Shown here: positions 43,401 to 52,925 of the stretch, piece after piece
Position numbering within the stretch: position 1 is the first letter of the stretch
How the letters are laid out: every line of letters starts with the position of its first letter
Source of the DNA: a bacterium EF100-94H03 bin56
GTDB lineage: Bacteria > Pseudomonadota > Alphaproteobacteria > SP197
DNA: 64,000 nucleotides
NCBI GenBank assembly: GCA_002238685.1
Contig: MPMV01000005.1
Location: 93,257-157,256, forward strand
Direction: 5' to 3'
Made by a program: the position numbers and the translations under genes
Notes under the pieces: model-generated
Databases searched by the model: none
Seen by the model: only the letters and a program-made list of their open reading frames with translations
What the model was told of the DNA's origin: nothing

Positions 43401-45038
43401 CGGGCCGAAGGCAGGATGCGTTCAAGAGCGGCGCCATCCACCTTCTCAGCTCGTCCAGCACGTTCGAAGTCGGCGTCGATCTTGGCGACCTGGACTCGGT
43501 TTTTCTCCGCAACGTTCCACCGGAGTCGTTCAACTATGCTCAGCGTGCCGGGCGCGCGGGCCGGCGAGACACCCCCGGGCTGGTACTGACCTACTGCCGC
43601 CGCAATCCACACGACCTCTATCATTACGAGGATCCCGTCGGCCGGGTGATCGCCGGCGCTATCCACCCGCCGCGTCTGCACATGGCGAACGAGAAGATCG
43701 TTATGCGCCACATGGTTGCCGTCGCTCTGACCAAGTTCTTCAAGAAGGACCCGGTCAGGTTCGGGAATGTCGAAACGTTTGTGGCTGGCTGGCATGCGCC
43801 TCGCGCGACGAGCAACCTGTGCTTCTGCGAAGCTAACGGAGAACTGAAGGAAACGATGCGCCGCATCGTTCCGCAGAACATGCATGGCCGGGTCGGACTC
43901 GACGACGATGCCTGGGTTGTGCACATAGCCGGCGAGGACAGCCGCCTTGCTCTTGCGGAGGCGGACGCAAGTGCGGACTTTACCGAGATGGAGGCCCTTC
44001 GCCGGAAATGTTTCGAGCAAGGCAAGGACAGTTGGGTAGGGCGCGTCGGCAGACGCATGAAGACCATCGCAGACGAAGGGTCACTCAGTTTTCTTTCGCG
44101 AAAGGCCGTCACTCCGAGATACGGATTCCCGGTGGATGTGGTCGAGTTCGATGTCCGGTCCACGGACGACCAGGCGAGCGGTGTTGCGCTCCAGCGGGAC
44201 CTGTCCCAGGCAATCGCCGAGTATGCTCCGGGCGGCAAGGTGGTCGCCAACAAGCTCGAATGGGAATCCTGCGGCGTCAAGAAGATCACCGGGAAGGATT
44301 GGCCCGTGCGCCATTGCCGGTATGACGACGCGCGCAACTTCAGACAATGGAACGAGGGCGGCCCCGATGCTCCATCTGACGGGCGGAAGTACCTCATTCC
44401 CGAATTCGGCTTTGTGACTCCCCTGTTCAAGAAGCCCTCCGAGCCGCAGAGGCGCGCGCAGCGCCTCTACACGACGCGGCCGTTCTTCCGCGGTTTCGAC
44501 ACGCAACCTGAAGACACGAACCTTTCAGGTGTCCAGGTGACGAGGGTGGTCCGCAGAGTGGTGGTTGTCCTGTGCGAAGGCCGACAAGGGGAGGGGTTTT
44601 ACATCTGCCGCTCCTGCGGTGCTCACATGGTGGAACCGAAGGCGATCCACAAGTCGCCCTCCGACTCGGATTGTCCGGGTACCTTGGAGCGGTTTTCCCT
44701 CGGCCACGAACTGGCCACCGATGTTGTGCGCCTTCAGTTTGCGAAGGTCCGTGGCGAGTGGGATGCGTATTCGGTCGCCTACGCAGCCCTGCTTGGCGCA
44801 ACGGACACGCTCGAAGTGCCCGATACCGACCTCAACGTCACCATTACCGGTGGAGACCGCCCCGGTGAGTCCGCGGTCGTGCTCTACGACAACGTGCCGG
44901 GTGGCGCAGCTGGAAAACGAGCAGATCTTCGGCGAGGTACTCGGCGCCGCCACGGAACGCGTGCAGGGCAATTGCGGCTGCGACTCGAGTTGCTACGGTT
45001 GCCTCCGCAGTTACTGCAATCAATTCGCACATGCTTAA
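43360..45038 (+). pseudogene. Large SF2 helicase with DUF1998 C-terminus, 5'-truncated and frameshifted
   Basis: The readable part begins with helicase domain 2: LLSSSSTFEVGVDLGDLDSV, then NYAQRAGRAGRR (motifs V and VI). A long C-terminal region with a CRSCGAH zinc-like pair follows, ending in DUF1998: VVLYDNVPGG, then after a frame change CGCDSSCYGCLRSYCNQFAH. The whole first RecA domain (Walker A, DExH) is missing. The reading frame breaks near 44900 between VPGGA and QLENEQIFGEV. Two lesions make this a pseudogene. Intact relatives (YprA/MrfA, DpdJ and defence-island helicases) exceed 800 residues and act in DNA repair or phage defence. Confidence 0.75.
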
Positions 45039-45109
45039 CTCGACCGGATCCGGGCACTGGATATTCTCACGCAAGGAAAGGAAAACGGCCGGTTCTCCGG
45101 CGCTGCCGG

Positions 45110-46606
45110 TCAGGCGTAGTTGGGCCTTTCCGGGCAGTCGGGATCGAGGGGGAAGATGGGGCGGCGCACCTTGCGGAAGGTAAAGAGACTGTTGTCGCTG
45201 CTCGTCACGCCGACACCATTGCAGGGAACTTCGGCGGTGGCGATGTCGCTGAAGCCCGCCCGGAAGTGAATGCGTGACTTGAGGATGATGTAGCGCTTGT
45301 GGAGAGGCTCGATGCCGACACTGCGCAGGCATCCCGGATCATAGGGCTCGGTCTGGCGCGAGACGACGACGATCTCGACGTTGTCGGTCTGGAGAACGCC
45401 TGAACGTCCCATGGACATCGTCGTTCCCCGGCCCATCGGCACCGTGACGGTGAAATCGCCGTCGGTGAGGGAGCGGACCTTCCCGGTCACGGTGAGCGGT
45501 TCTCCCTTTCTGCCGATCTCGGGCATGTCGACCTTGCCGCCGAGCTCGATCGTGACCTCGTTGCCGACACCGGCGGCTGTCATGGCGTCGACCGCCACTT
45601 CGTCGCAAATGCCGAACATGGCGACATTCTCCAGTCCCTGGCGCATGACTTCCCGCAAGACGGCGACCGTATCCTGTGTCCCCCCGGAGGCGGCATTGTC
45701 GGCATGATCGAGGAGAATGACCGGGCCTTCTTCAAGCTCTCCGGCGCGGGCCACGGTGTGCTCGAGTGGCTCGGCTTCGAAGAGCCACTCATCGCGACGG
45801 CGCCACGCTTCACCGAGCAGGTGTTCGGCCGTCGCCTGGGCTTCGCTACGGTCGCCATCGGCCACCGTCACAACGGAAAGTCCGGCATTGTGGAAATCGG
45901 CCAGGGGAAAGCCGCCAAAGACGCTCACGGCGAGCAGTCCGGCATCTTCGGCCTGGCGGGCCATGGCGATCATCGATCCCATGGGTTCATCGTCATGTCC
46001 CATGCGCAGGGTCTGGGCGAGGATGGGGCGCTGTCCCCATGCCATCACCGGGGTCACCCGCCTGTCGAGGGCGTCCACCATGATGCGCCCGGCATGATGG
46101 CCGGCCTCGTACATGTCGAGATGTGGGTAGGTCTTGTAACCGACAATCACGTCCGTGTTTCCCACGATCTCAGGCGTGATGTTGGCGTGAAGGTCGAGGC
46201 TGATTGCGATGGGAACATCCGGAGCGACATCACGGATGCGTTTCAGAAGACCGCCTTCACCGTCATCGGTCGTTTCGGTGACCATGGCACCGTGGAGGTC
46301 GAGGAAGCATACGTCGCAACCAGCCTGAACGGCTTCCAGGATGGCGTCGCACATCACGCTGTAGGCGCGACTCTCGACCGGACCTGATGGGGCGGCGTTG
46401 CCGGCGATAGGTGTGACGACTTCCATGCCGGCCTCATCGGCGACATCGAGGAAGGCGCCAATTCCTGTCCCGGTTCCCTTGAACCGCCGATAGACCTCCC
46501 GGCCCGTCGGAACGTCAGGCGAGCCGAAACGGGAAAGCGGCGTCGGCACCGGCGAGAAGGTGTTGGTTTCGTGTTCCATCATGGCGACGACAGCACGCCT
46601 GGTCAT
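45110..46606 (-). CDS. M81-family metallopeptidase (MlrC-like)
   Basis: A 498-residue protein of the MlrC/M81 group, named for microcystin degradation but common in non-degraders, where the substrate is unknown. Key blocks: EHETNTFSPVPTPL at the N-terminus, FLDLHGAMVTE, SLDLHANIT (metal His), GYKTYPHLDMYEAG, and in the C-terminal domain LLDHADNAASGGTQDT. The start at 46606 has a GGGAGG site; an in-frame start at 46633 is less likely. It is divergent from the DUF1636 gene at 46698, sharing a promoter region of about 90 bases. Confidence 0.88.
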   Translation of the reverse strand: MTRRAVVAMMEHETNTFSPVPTPLSRFGSPDVPTGREVYRRFKGTGTGIGAFLDVADEAGMEVVTPIAGNAAPSGPVESRAYSVMCDAILEAVQAGCDVCFLDLHGAMVTETTDDGEGGLLKRIRDVAPDVPIAISLDLHANITPEIVGNTDVIVGYKTYPHLDMYEAGHHAGRIMVDALDRRVTPVMAWGQRPILAQTLRMGHDDEPMGSMIAMARQAEDAGLLAVSVFGGFPLADFHNAGLSVVTVADGDRSEAQATAEHLLGEAWRRRDEWLFEAEPLEHTVARAGELEEGPVILLDHADNAASGGTQDTVAVLREVMRQGLENVAMFGICDEVAVDAMTAAGVGNEVTIELGGKVDMPEIGRKGEPLTVTGKVRSLTDGDFTVTVPMGRGTTMSMGRSGVLQTDNVEIVVVSRQTEPYDPGCLRSVGIEPLHKRYIILKSRIHFRAGFSDIATAEVPCNGVGVTSSDNSLFTFRKVRRPIFPLDPDCPERPNYA

Positions 46607-46697
46607 GGCTGACCTCCCGTTTTGATGCCTCAACTATCGCAGCGCGGCGGATTGTGTCAAAACCGCAACCAATGAGGGTCACCCGGAGAGTGGCACC

Positions 46698-47087
46698 ATG
46701 CGCAAACGTGGATCCAGGAGCGGTCGGCGGGCGAGTCTGCGCATCTGCGTGACCTGTCGCTGGAGAGCGCTCGACGTCATGCCGGATGGTGACGACCTTC
46801 CGGGGAAGCGGCTCCACGACATTGCCTGCGCCATCGCCTCGCCCGCGGAAAGGGAGCGCATTCACCCGATCGTGTGTCTGACCCATTGCCCCGATGCCTG
46901 CAATGCGGTGGCCATGCAACGCGGCAAGCCGCCGCTTCTGATGACCAGGATGTCACCCGATCGCGACACCGCAAGGGCACTTCTCGACACGCTCCATGTC
47001 TACGACCAGTCGCCCGATGGCGTCGTCACCGGCAGCGCTGTCGAGACGCGTCCGCTGGTTCCGGGCGGAGCACGGCGCCGTAGCTGA
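46698..47087 (+). CDS. DUF1636 Cys-rich predicted metal-binding protein
   Basis: A 129-residue protein with ICVTCRW near the start and CLTHCPDACNA in the middle, the Cys arrangement of DUF1636 (a thioredoxin-like, ferredoxin-like small protein predicted to bind metal). The family often appears near cobalamin or molybdenum-related genes, but its role is unknown. It lies 131 bases before the polyferredoxin-AOR operon on the same strand, so a link to tungsten or Fe-S handling is possible. Confidence 0.8.
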   Translation: MRKRGSRSGRRASLRICVTCRWRALDVMPDGDDLPGKRLHDIACAIASPAERERIHPIVCLTHCPDACNAVAMQRGKPPLLMTRMSPDRDTARALLDTLHVYDQSPDGVVTGSAVETRPLVPGGARRRS

Positions 47088-47218
47088 CACGGCGGAAGTC
47101 CAGGGTTTCAACTAGGAATAGTTCCGAGTTGCAAATGGATGATTGTATTTGCGGTTTCCCTGCCGGGGCGTTACCGTTTTCCTGATGTTTCGGTGTCGGC
47201 TCAAGGGAGGCTCAATTG

Positions 47219-47692
47219 ATGCAGAAATCTCTGTCCATCGATCCGAACAAGTGTACAGGCTGCCTTCAGTGCGAACTGGCCTGTTCGCTTGACAATGAAG
47301 GGGTGTTCAACCCCTCCAAGTCGAGGATCAAGGTCTTCAACTTCGAAGGGAAGGGACGTTTCGTTCCCTATACCTGTACCCAGTGTGACGAGGCCTGGTG
47401 CGCGGAGGCCTGCCCGACGAACGCCATCTCGGTTGACCGGGACACCGGCGCCAAGGTGGTCAGCGATGCGCTGTGCGTCGGCTGCAAGGTATGCACTATC
47501 GCGTGCCCGTTCGGCACCATCAACTACAACCAGTCGACCGGAAAGGTGATCAAGTGCGATCTGTGTGGTGGCGATCCGGAATGCGCCAAGGCGTGCCCGA
47601 CCGAAGCCATTACCTACGTTGATGCCAACTGGACCGGTCTCGACAGAATGCGCGCCTCGGCCGCCGTGGCCGACGCTGCAGCGCAGGCCTAG
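47219..47692 (+). CDS. Polyferredoxin, four [4Fe-4S] clusters (AOR electron carrier)
   Basis: A 157-residue ferredoxin-like subunit with sixteen cysteines in four groups: CTGCLQCELAC, CTQCDEAWCAEAC, CVGCKVCTIAC and CDLCGGDPECAKAC. This is the arrangement of HycB/CooF/DmsB-type electron-transfer proteins and of the small subunit of heteromeric AORs. The ATG at 47219 has GGGAGG at the right distance. It ends 15 bases before the second AOR gene, so the two should form an enzyme-carrier pair. No signal peptide is present. Confidence 0.93.
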   Translation: MQKSLSIDPNKCTGCLQCELACSLDNEGVFNPSKSRIKVFNFEGKGRFVPYTCTQCDEAWCAEACPTNAISVDRDTGAKVVSDALCVGCKVCTIACPFGTINYNQSTGKVIKCDLCGGDPECAKACPTEAITYVDANWTGLDRMRASAAVADAAAQA

Positions 47693-47707
47693 GGGAGGGA
47701 ACGCACA

Positions 47708-49555
47708 ATGGCATGGGTTGGAAAGTTACTGCGGGTCAACCTTTCAGAAGGCACCTGCGAGAGTGAGCCTCTCAACATGGAGTGGGCGCAGGCCTATCTC
47801 GGTCAGCGCGGTCTTGCGACCAAGTATCTCTCCGAGGAGATCGATCCCAAGGTCGACCCCCTGTCACCGGAGAACAAGCTCATCATGACGACAGGGCCCC
47901 TTACCGGGACCTGCGCATCGACGGCGGGCCGCTATTCCGTGGTGACCAAGGGCGCCTTGACGGGCGCCATCGCCTGTTCCAATTCCGGTGGTTTCTTCGG
48001 CAACGAGATGAAGAATGCCGGCTGGGACATGATCATTTTCGAAGGCAGATCGCCGTCACCGGTCTACCTCATGCTGCTCGATGGCGTCGCCCGTCTCGTC
48101 GATGCCTCGAAGCACTGGGGGACATCGGTCTGGGATACCGAAGAAGCCATCAAGCATGATCATGGCGATCCATTGATCCGGGTCGCATCGATCGGTGTCT
48201 CGGGCGAAAAGGGCGTCAAGTTCGCCTGCGTCGTGAACGACATGCACCGGGCGGCAGGCCGTTCGGGCGTTGGTGCCGTGATGGGTTCCAAGAACCTCAA
48301 GGCGGTTGCCATCCGCGGCACGCTCGGTGTCAGTGTCAAGGATCCCCGCCGCTTCATGGAAGCGACCGCGGCGGCCAAGAAAGTTCTGGCCGACAACCCG
48401 GTGACCGGGCAGGGACTGCCCGCCATGGGAACCCAGGTCCTCATGAACGTCATCAACGAGAGTGGCGCCCTGCCTACGCGCAATCACCGTGATGTCCAGT
48501 TCGAGGGCGCCGGCAACATTTCGGCCGAGGCCATGGCCGAGGTGCGGGAGACGGATGGCAAGAAGAACCTTGTCACCAATGCTGCGTGCTTCGGCTGCAC
48601 CATTGCCTGCGGCCGGGTCTCCGAGATCGACCGGACTCACTTCTCGGTCGCCGAACGGCCCGAATACCAGATCATCTCGGGTGGTCTCGAATATGAGGCT
48701 GCCTGGGCACTGGGCGCGGCCACCGGTGTTGACGATCTGGAAGCACTCACGTTCGCCAATTTCATCTGCAACGAACAGGGGATTGATCCCATTTCGTTCG
48801 GCGCCACGGTCGGTTCCGCCATGGAAATGTTCGAGGAAGGTGTAATCACAACCGACAACACCGACGGCATCGAACTCAACTTCGGTAATGCCGAGGCGCT
48901 GTGCAAGGTGGCGGAGCTGACCGGCAAGGGTGAGGGCTTTGGCGCCGAGATCGGCCTGGGTTCGAAGCTGCTGTGCGAGAAACACGGCAGGCCCGAACTC
49001 TCGATGTCCGTCAAGGGCCAGGAGTTCCCGGCTTATGACAGCCGCGGAATCCAGGGCATGGGGCTGACCTATGCCACCTCCAACCGCGGTGCCTGCCACT
49101 TGAGGAGCTACACGGTGGCGTCGGAAATCCTCGGCATTCCCGAGAAGACCGATCCCCTGGTGGCCGATGGCAAGGCGGGTCTGGTGCGGGCCTTCCAGGA
49201 CGCCACGGCGGCGGTCGATTCGACCGGCATGTGTGTCTTCACGACATTCGCCTGGACCCTCGAGGATTTCGCGCCACAGGTGGATGCGGCTTGCGAGGGA
49301 GAGTGGACCGCAGAACGTCTTCTCGAGACAGGCGAGAGGATCTGGAACCTCGAACGGCAGTTCAACATCGCCGCCGGATTCACCGGTGCCGATGACAATT
49401 TGCCGCCACGCCTCCTCAAGGATGCGGCGAAGACCGGTCCCGCCGAAGGGAAAATCAACAGTCTCGAGACCATGCTTCCCGAGTACTACGAGGTTCGTGG
49501 CTGGACGCCGGACGGCATCCCGAGCAACGAAACCATTGCGCGTCTCGCGTTGTAG
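47708..49555 (+). CDS. Aldehyde:ferredoxin oxidoreductase, tungsten type (paralogue 2)
   Basis: A 615-residue AOR-family enzyme. The [4Fe-4S] ligands are C294, C297 and C301 (ACFGCTIACG), and C509 (DSTGMC). Pterin-binding blocks GPLTGT, AGRYSVVTKG and ACSNSGG match the first AOR at 27451, as do KGQEFPAYDSR and TSNRGACHLR. It lacks a MoaD partner but directly follows a polyferredoxin, like heterodimeric aerobic AORs that can pass electrons onward to NAD+ through a further subunit. No such NADH-type flavoprotein gene is adjacent. A stem-loop follows at 49581. Confidence 0.94.
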   Translation: MAWVGKLLRVNLSEGTCESEPLNMEWAQAYLGQRGLATKYLSEEIDPKVDPLSPENKLIMTTGPLTGTCASTAGRYSVVTKGALTGAIACSNSGGFFGNEMKNAGWDMIIFEGRSPSPVYLMLLDGVARLVDASKHWGTSVWDTEEAIKHDHGDPLIRVASIGVSGEKGVKFACVVNDMHRAAGRSGVGAVMGSKNLKAVAIRGTLGVSVKDPRRFMEATAAAKKVLADNPVTGQGLPAMGTQVLMNVINESGALPTRNHRDVQFEGAGNISAEAMAEVRETDGKKNLVTNAACFGCTIACGRVSEIDRTHFSVAERPEYQIISGGLEYEAAWALGAATGVDDLEALTFANFICNEQGIDPISFGATVGSAMEMFEEGVITTDNTDGIELNFGNAEALCKVAELTGKGEGFGAEIGLGSKLLCEKHGRPELSMSVKGQEFPAYDSRGIQGMGLTYATSNRGACHLRSYTVASEILGIPEKTDPLVADGKAGLVRAFQDATAAVDSTGMCVFTTFAWTLEDFAPQVDAACEGEWTAERLLETGERIWNLERQFNIAAGFTGADDNLPPRLLKDAAKTGPAEGKINSLETMLPEYYEVRGWTPDGIPSNETIARLAL

Positions 49556-49580
49556 AATCGCGACAATAGACTGAACCAGA

Positions 49581-49610
49581 CGGCCCCTTCCTGATATCGG
49601 GAAGGGGCCG
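49581..49610 (+). terminator. Stem-loop after the AOR operon
   Basis: CGGCCCCTTCC (49581-49591) pairs perfectly with GGAAGGGGCCG (49600-49610) around an 8-base loop. It begins 26 bases after the AOR stop. No strong T-tract follows, so it may be a weak terminator or an mRNA-stabilising hairpin. Confidence 0.6.
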
Positions 49611-49631
49611 CCTGATTCCAGGATCCGAACG

Positions 49632-49729
49632 TCCCGTTCCCGGAGAATTCCGGTGAGTCTTGACACGCCCTCATGTGCGACCGAAGTATGGCATATCACC
49701 CATACTTGAATCCGCAATACGCATCCAGG
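49632..49729. repeat. Dispersed repeat, copy A
   Basis: About 98 bases similar to 52472-52569 in the same orientation. Both start with TCCCG-TCCCGGA and TTCCG-TGAGT-TTGA, share CCGAAGT and TCACCC, and end with GCAATACGC-CATCCAGG. I judge roughly two-thirds identity by eye. The pair flanks the solute-binding protein gene at 50358. Confidence 0.6.
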
Positions 49730-50357
49730 CAATATGACGGCTGCCTTTTTCTTCCGGAAGGGTGAGAAAAGGCCTGCGGATTCAATTCGGAGCCTGCGAT
49801 TGTAGCTTTTAGTACATTGAACTTCTTGCTCGAAATCACCCTCATCGGTACCAGCCTCGCGAACGGTCAGAATCAGATGACCACAAGGCTACCGGGTGAT
49901 ACGCGCGCAGATGCAGGAGTGATACCAAAGGCGCAGGCCGATGTCACCGCACCAAAGTGGCCACCCGAATTGTTGGAAATGTTTGCAACATTGGTGCAAT
50001 AATAATTCTTGCATCTCTTGGCGATCCTCAGCATGTCGTACAAGAGATCGAGAGTTTCGATACTGCTGTATCTGGTGCCTGCATCGGCATCGAGAATTGG
50101 ATTGCATTGCTGTGACATGCCGTGCAACGAGAGTGCTCATCAGGACCTGGTAGTCTGTAACCTTGCCTCTCGACATCACGGTCATGGTCAGACGCCCAAC
50201 AATCGCTATCCTCGCGCAACTCCCTGATGTAGCGCGGTCTGCAAGTGCTTTGGAGCGCTTCTATAAGGCTCCCGATGCGTGGCTTGACCATGCCCGGACT
50301 TCCTGAGAGGATTGCGCGCACATCATTTGTTCGACACAAGTGCTGGGAGGCACAACA
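49730..50357. other. Gap upstream of the solute-binding protein gene
   Basis: About 630 bases, more A/T-rich than the surroundings. Short frames on both strands have no motifs. The last bases contain the CTGGGAGG ribosome site of the gene at 50358. I see no other regulatory element that I can defend. Confidence 0.4.
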
Positions 50358-51947
50358 ATGATCTCACCCAAACTTTCCCGTCGCAACATGCTGCAGGTAT
50401 CGGCAGCGTCGGTTGCTGCGGCAACCTTTGTTGACGGTCTTCTGGATCCGTCGAGCGCGTGGGCGCAATCAGGCCGTCCTCTGCGTGTACGCGCCGACAG
50501 GACGGTCTCGTCTACCGATCCGGGTTACATGATCGGCGGCTATGAAATGTTCCTGCAGTATGCCTGCCTGGCTCGCCTGGCGAAGTACACCAACAGCCTG
50601 ACCTCGTGGGATTGGGAACCAAGCGAATATGTGGAAAACATCGACCAGCCAGACCCGCAAACCATCACCTTCGAATTGAAGAAGGGCATCATGTGGTATG
50701 ATGGCACCTCTCACGAGGTAATCGGCGAGCTCAACGCCGAAGATGTGAAGTTCTCGCTTGAACGCATGCAGGTTTCGGAGTGGAAGGACAAGGCGGTCTC
50801 ACTGGACCATGTCGAAGTAACCGGAAGCCATACGGGGATCATTCACCTCAATCAGCCCTTCGCTCCGATTTGGCTGACCTGGCTGTGTGACGGAACCGGC
50901 TCCATCCTCTCGAAGGTTGCAGTCGAGGCGGTCGGCGGCAAGTTTGACGGACTCTTCAACTTCTACTGCGGTCCCTATCGGGTCTCCGAATGGGTCCTGA
51001 AGCAGAGCATCAGCCTGGAACCCAATCCGAACTGGGGTGGAACGCCGCCTGGCATCGAGAACGTGCAGCTGATCATCATCGCTGAGGAGAAGACCGCCGA
51101 AATCGCCTTCGAGGCCGACGAGATCGACATAACTCTCGTGGCGACCGATGCCATTCCGCGCTTGCTGGAGAGCGCTCCCGAGGGAGGAATCCTCCGGGCG
51201 TTTCCGGGAACCCAGTGGTATTGGATGGGTCTCAATGTCGATCACCCCAACCTTCAGGACATCCGTGTGCGCAGGGCAATCCAGCATGCTGTTGACGTTG
51301 ATACCGTCCTTGAAGGTGCCTGGGCCGGTGTCGGTACACGAGCTTTCGGCATAGTTCCGCCGGGTCTGATCGGTCATCGCACTGAAGGCAAGTTCATGAA
51401 ACAAGACCTCGATGCCGCCCGCGCCTTGATCGCCGAGGCCGGCGCCGAAGGACTGAAGGTCACCCTCAAGACAATGAACCTGCAGGACCGCCTGGCGGCG
51501 GCCACGATCATCCAGGCCAATCTGGCTGAAATCGGGATTGAAGTTGAAGTCGTGCCTGTGGACGCCGGTCCTTTCTGGAATCTGGGCCTTGAAGCCGAAG
51601 GTGACGAATGGAAAGACCTGGAACTGTGGATCATGGCCTACCTTGATTCTCCGGATCCCAGCCAGATGGCGCAGTGGTTTATTTCCGACCAGGTCGGTGT
51701 GTGGAACTGGGAGCGCTGGTCTGATCCCGAGTTCGACGAACTCTATGCTGCGGGTCTTGCGGAGATCGATTCCGACAAGCGGCACGAGATGTATGTCCGC
51801 ATGCAGGAGATCATGGAGGATACCGGTGCCTATGTCTGGTTGATGTTCCCGCCCAGGGGTATTCTCTACCGAGAGGGCCTTGACCCGGTGATCACGCCAA
51901 ACGGTTACATATGGCAGCTTCAATCCTTCATGTGGTCTGAAGCCTGA
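50358..51947 (+). CDS. Tat-exported ABC solute-binding protein, family 5 (peptide/opine type)
   Basis: A 529-residue extracellular solute-binding protein of family 5 (DppA/OppA-like). The N-terminus has a twin-arginine signal, KLSRRNMLQVSAASVAAATF, unusual but known for this family in Alphaproteobacteria. Core blocks are DPQTITFELKKGIMWYDGT, NAEDVKFSLER, GLNVDHPNLQDIRVRRAIQH and DLDAARALIAEAG. The ATG at 50358 has CTGGGAGG upstream. It stands alone, with no permease or ATPase genes adjacent, and is followed by a strong hairpin. It must work with components encoded elsewhere. Confidence 0.92.
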   Translation: MISPKLSRRNMLQVSAASVAAATFVDGLLDPSSAWAQSGRPLRVRADRTVSSTDPGYMIGGYEMFLQYACLARLAKYTNSLTSWDWEPSEYVENIDQPDPQTITFELKKGIMWYDGTSHEVIGELNAEDVKFSLERMQVSEWKDKAVSLDHVEVTGSHTGIIHLNQPFAPIWLTWLCDGTGSILSKVAVEAVGGKFDGLFNFYCGPYRVSEWVLKQSISLEPNPNWGGTPPGIENVQLIIIAEEKTAEIAFEADEIDITLVATDAIPRLLESAPEGGILRAFPGTQWYWMGLNVDHPNLQDIRVRRAIQHAVDVDTVLEGAWAGVGTRAFGIVPPGLIGHRTEGKFMKQDLDAARALIAEAGAEGLKVTLKTMNLQDRLAAATIIQANLAEIGIEVEVVPVDAGPFWNLGLEAEGDEWKDLELWIMAYLDSPDPSQMAQWFISDQVGVWNWERWSDPEFDELYAAGLAEIDSDKRHEMYVRMQEIMEDTGAYVWLMFPPRGILYREGLDPVITPNGYIWQLQSFMWSEA

Positions 51948-51952
51948 TATCT

Positions 51953-51989
51953 GGTGAGCGACCTCCCCACCATAGGGAAGTCGCTCACC
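51953..51989 (+). terminator. Strong stem-loop after the solute-binding protein gene
   Basis: GGTGAGCGACCTCCC (51953-51967) pairs with GGGAAGTCGCTCACC (51975-51989) with one mismatch and a 7-base loop. It starts six bases after the stop region of the gene. No T-run follows, so it may act as an mRNA 3'-end stabiliser as well as, or rather than, an intrinsic terminator. Confidence 0.7.
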
Positions 51990-52925
51990 ACACACATCTC
52001 CAACGGAAGCGAGTGACCCGAAGTGCCATTTTGGTCCGCAAAACGGTATTCGAGTGTGTGGACCTGAACCGGCGGAATATCCATGAATCAGCCGGTACTT
52101 GCAGCCACGTCACACGGTCTTCAAGATCAATTGCGACTGGTTGACGCGTGCCGTTGAACGCCTGGACACCGCCAGGTCCGGTTCCACCGCCCTTGACCTG
52201 TGGAACCATGTCGATGAACCGAGCCTGGTGAGTGGCAGGTAAACCGTATCCGTCGTTCCTCTTGTCGCCACGTTGTCCTTGTTCGGTTCAATTTCATCCG
52301 CCAGCAACTCTTCCCATCGCTCGAACCAGAAACGCCAGACTCATGGGCGTTTCTGGTATGGTTCTGCATCTTGGGCATTCCGGTGAATTCGACATCGGAT
52401 CAGAGTCCAAATTGACAGATTTCCAGTTCCGAAAAGTGAGCAATTTTCACTTGGGATTGACATGCGGACTTCCCGCTCCCGGATAGTTCCGTTGAGTTTT
52501 GAAATGAATTCACGTACATCCGAAGTGAATGGCGTCACCCGATTGGATTCGCAATACGCGCCATCCAGGGGAAGAGACTCCTTGAAGATCGCACCATGAC
52601 CCTGTGCGAAGCGGCCAGCCGGCTTGGCATCGAACACGGTCTATCCGAGCAAGATCGAACGGGCGATGTGCCGCCGCCATCTGAAGCAGTCACCGTCCGT
52701 CTTGCGGGAGGATGCGGAAGTCCCCTTGCACTGGTTGCAACGGTCTCCGGCGATTTCCCACACCTCATCCGACAGGTGATAGCGGTACGTCCGTAACGTG
52801 AGAGAAGATGGAAGCTGTCGAGGAGATGCCGATGATCGCGCTTGAGGGCGCCCCTCGGGACGTTATGCACTCGGGCAACAGTATGCCAGGAACAGCTGTT
52901 TCGTCGTCTCGATCACGAAGCTGTG
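51990..52925. other. Long gap holding repeat copy B and no supported gene
   Basis: About 940 bases without a defensible gene. Beyond the repeat at 52472-52569, both strands show only short frames lacking motifs and with scrambled codon use. The plus-strand frame from 52596 (MTLCEAASRLGIEHG) and its minus-strand overlap look superficially like mobile-element debris, but I cannot assign them. Confidence 0.4.
52472..52569. repeat. Dispersed repeat, copy B
   Basis: Partner of copy A at 49632-49729, same orientation, about 2.8 kb apart. The shared end GCAATACGC-CATCCAGG and the shared start are clear. The middle has diverged, with several substitutions and a one-base length difference. Confidence 0.6.

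Noticed and set aside
48056..49732. 558-residue minus-strand open frame
   Set aside because: Shadow of AOR paralogue 2, which has all its cysteine ligands in the plus frame.
52535..52870. Minus-strand 111-residue frame resembling insertion-sequence debris
   Set aside because: No transposase motif could be identified; the resemblance is too vague to call.
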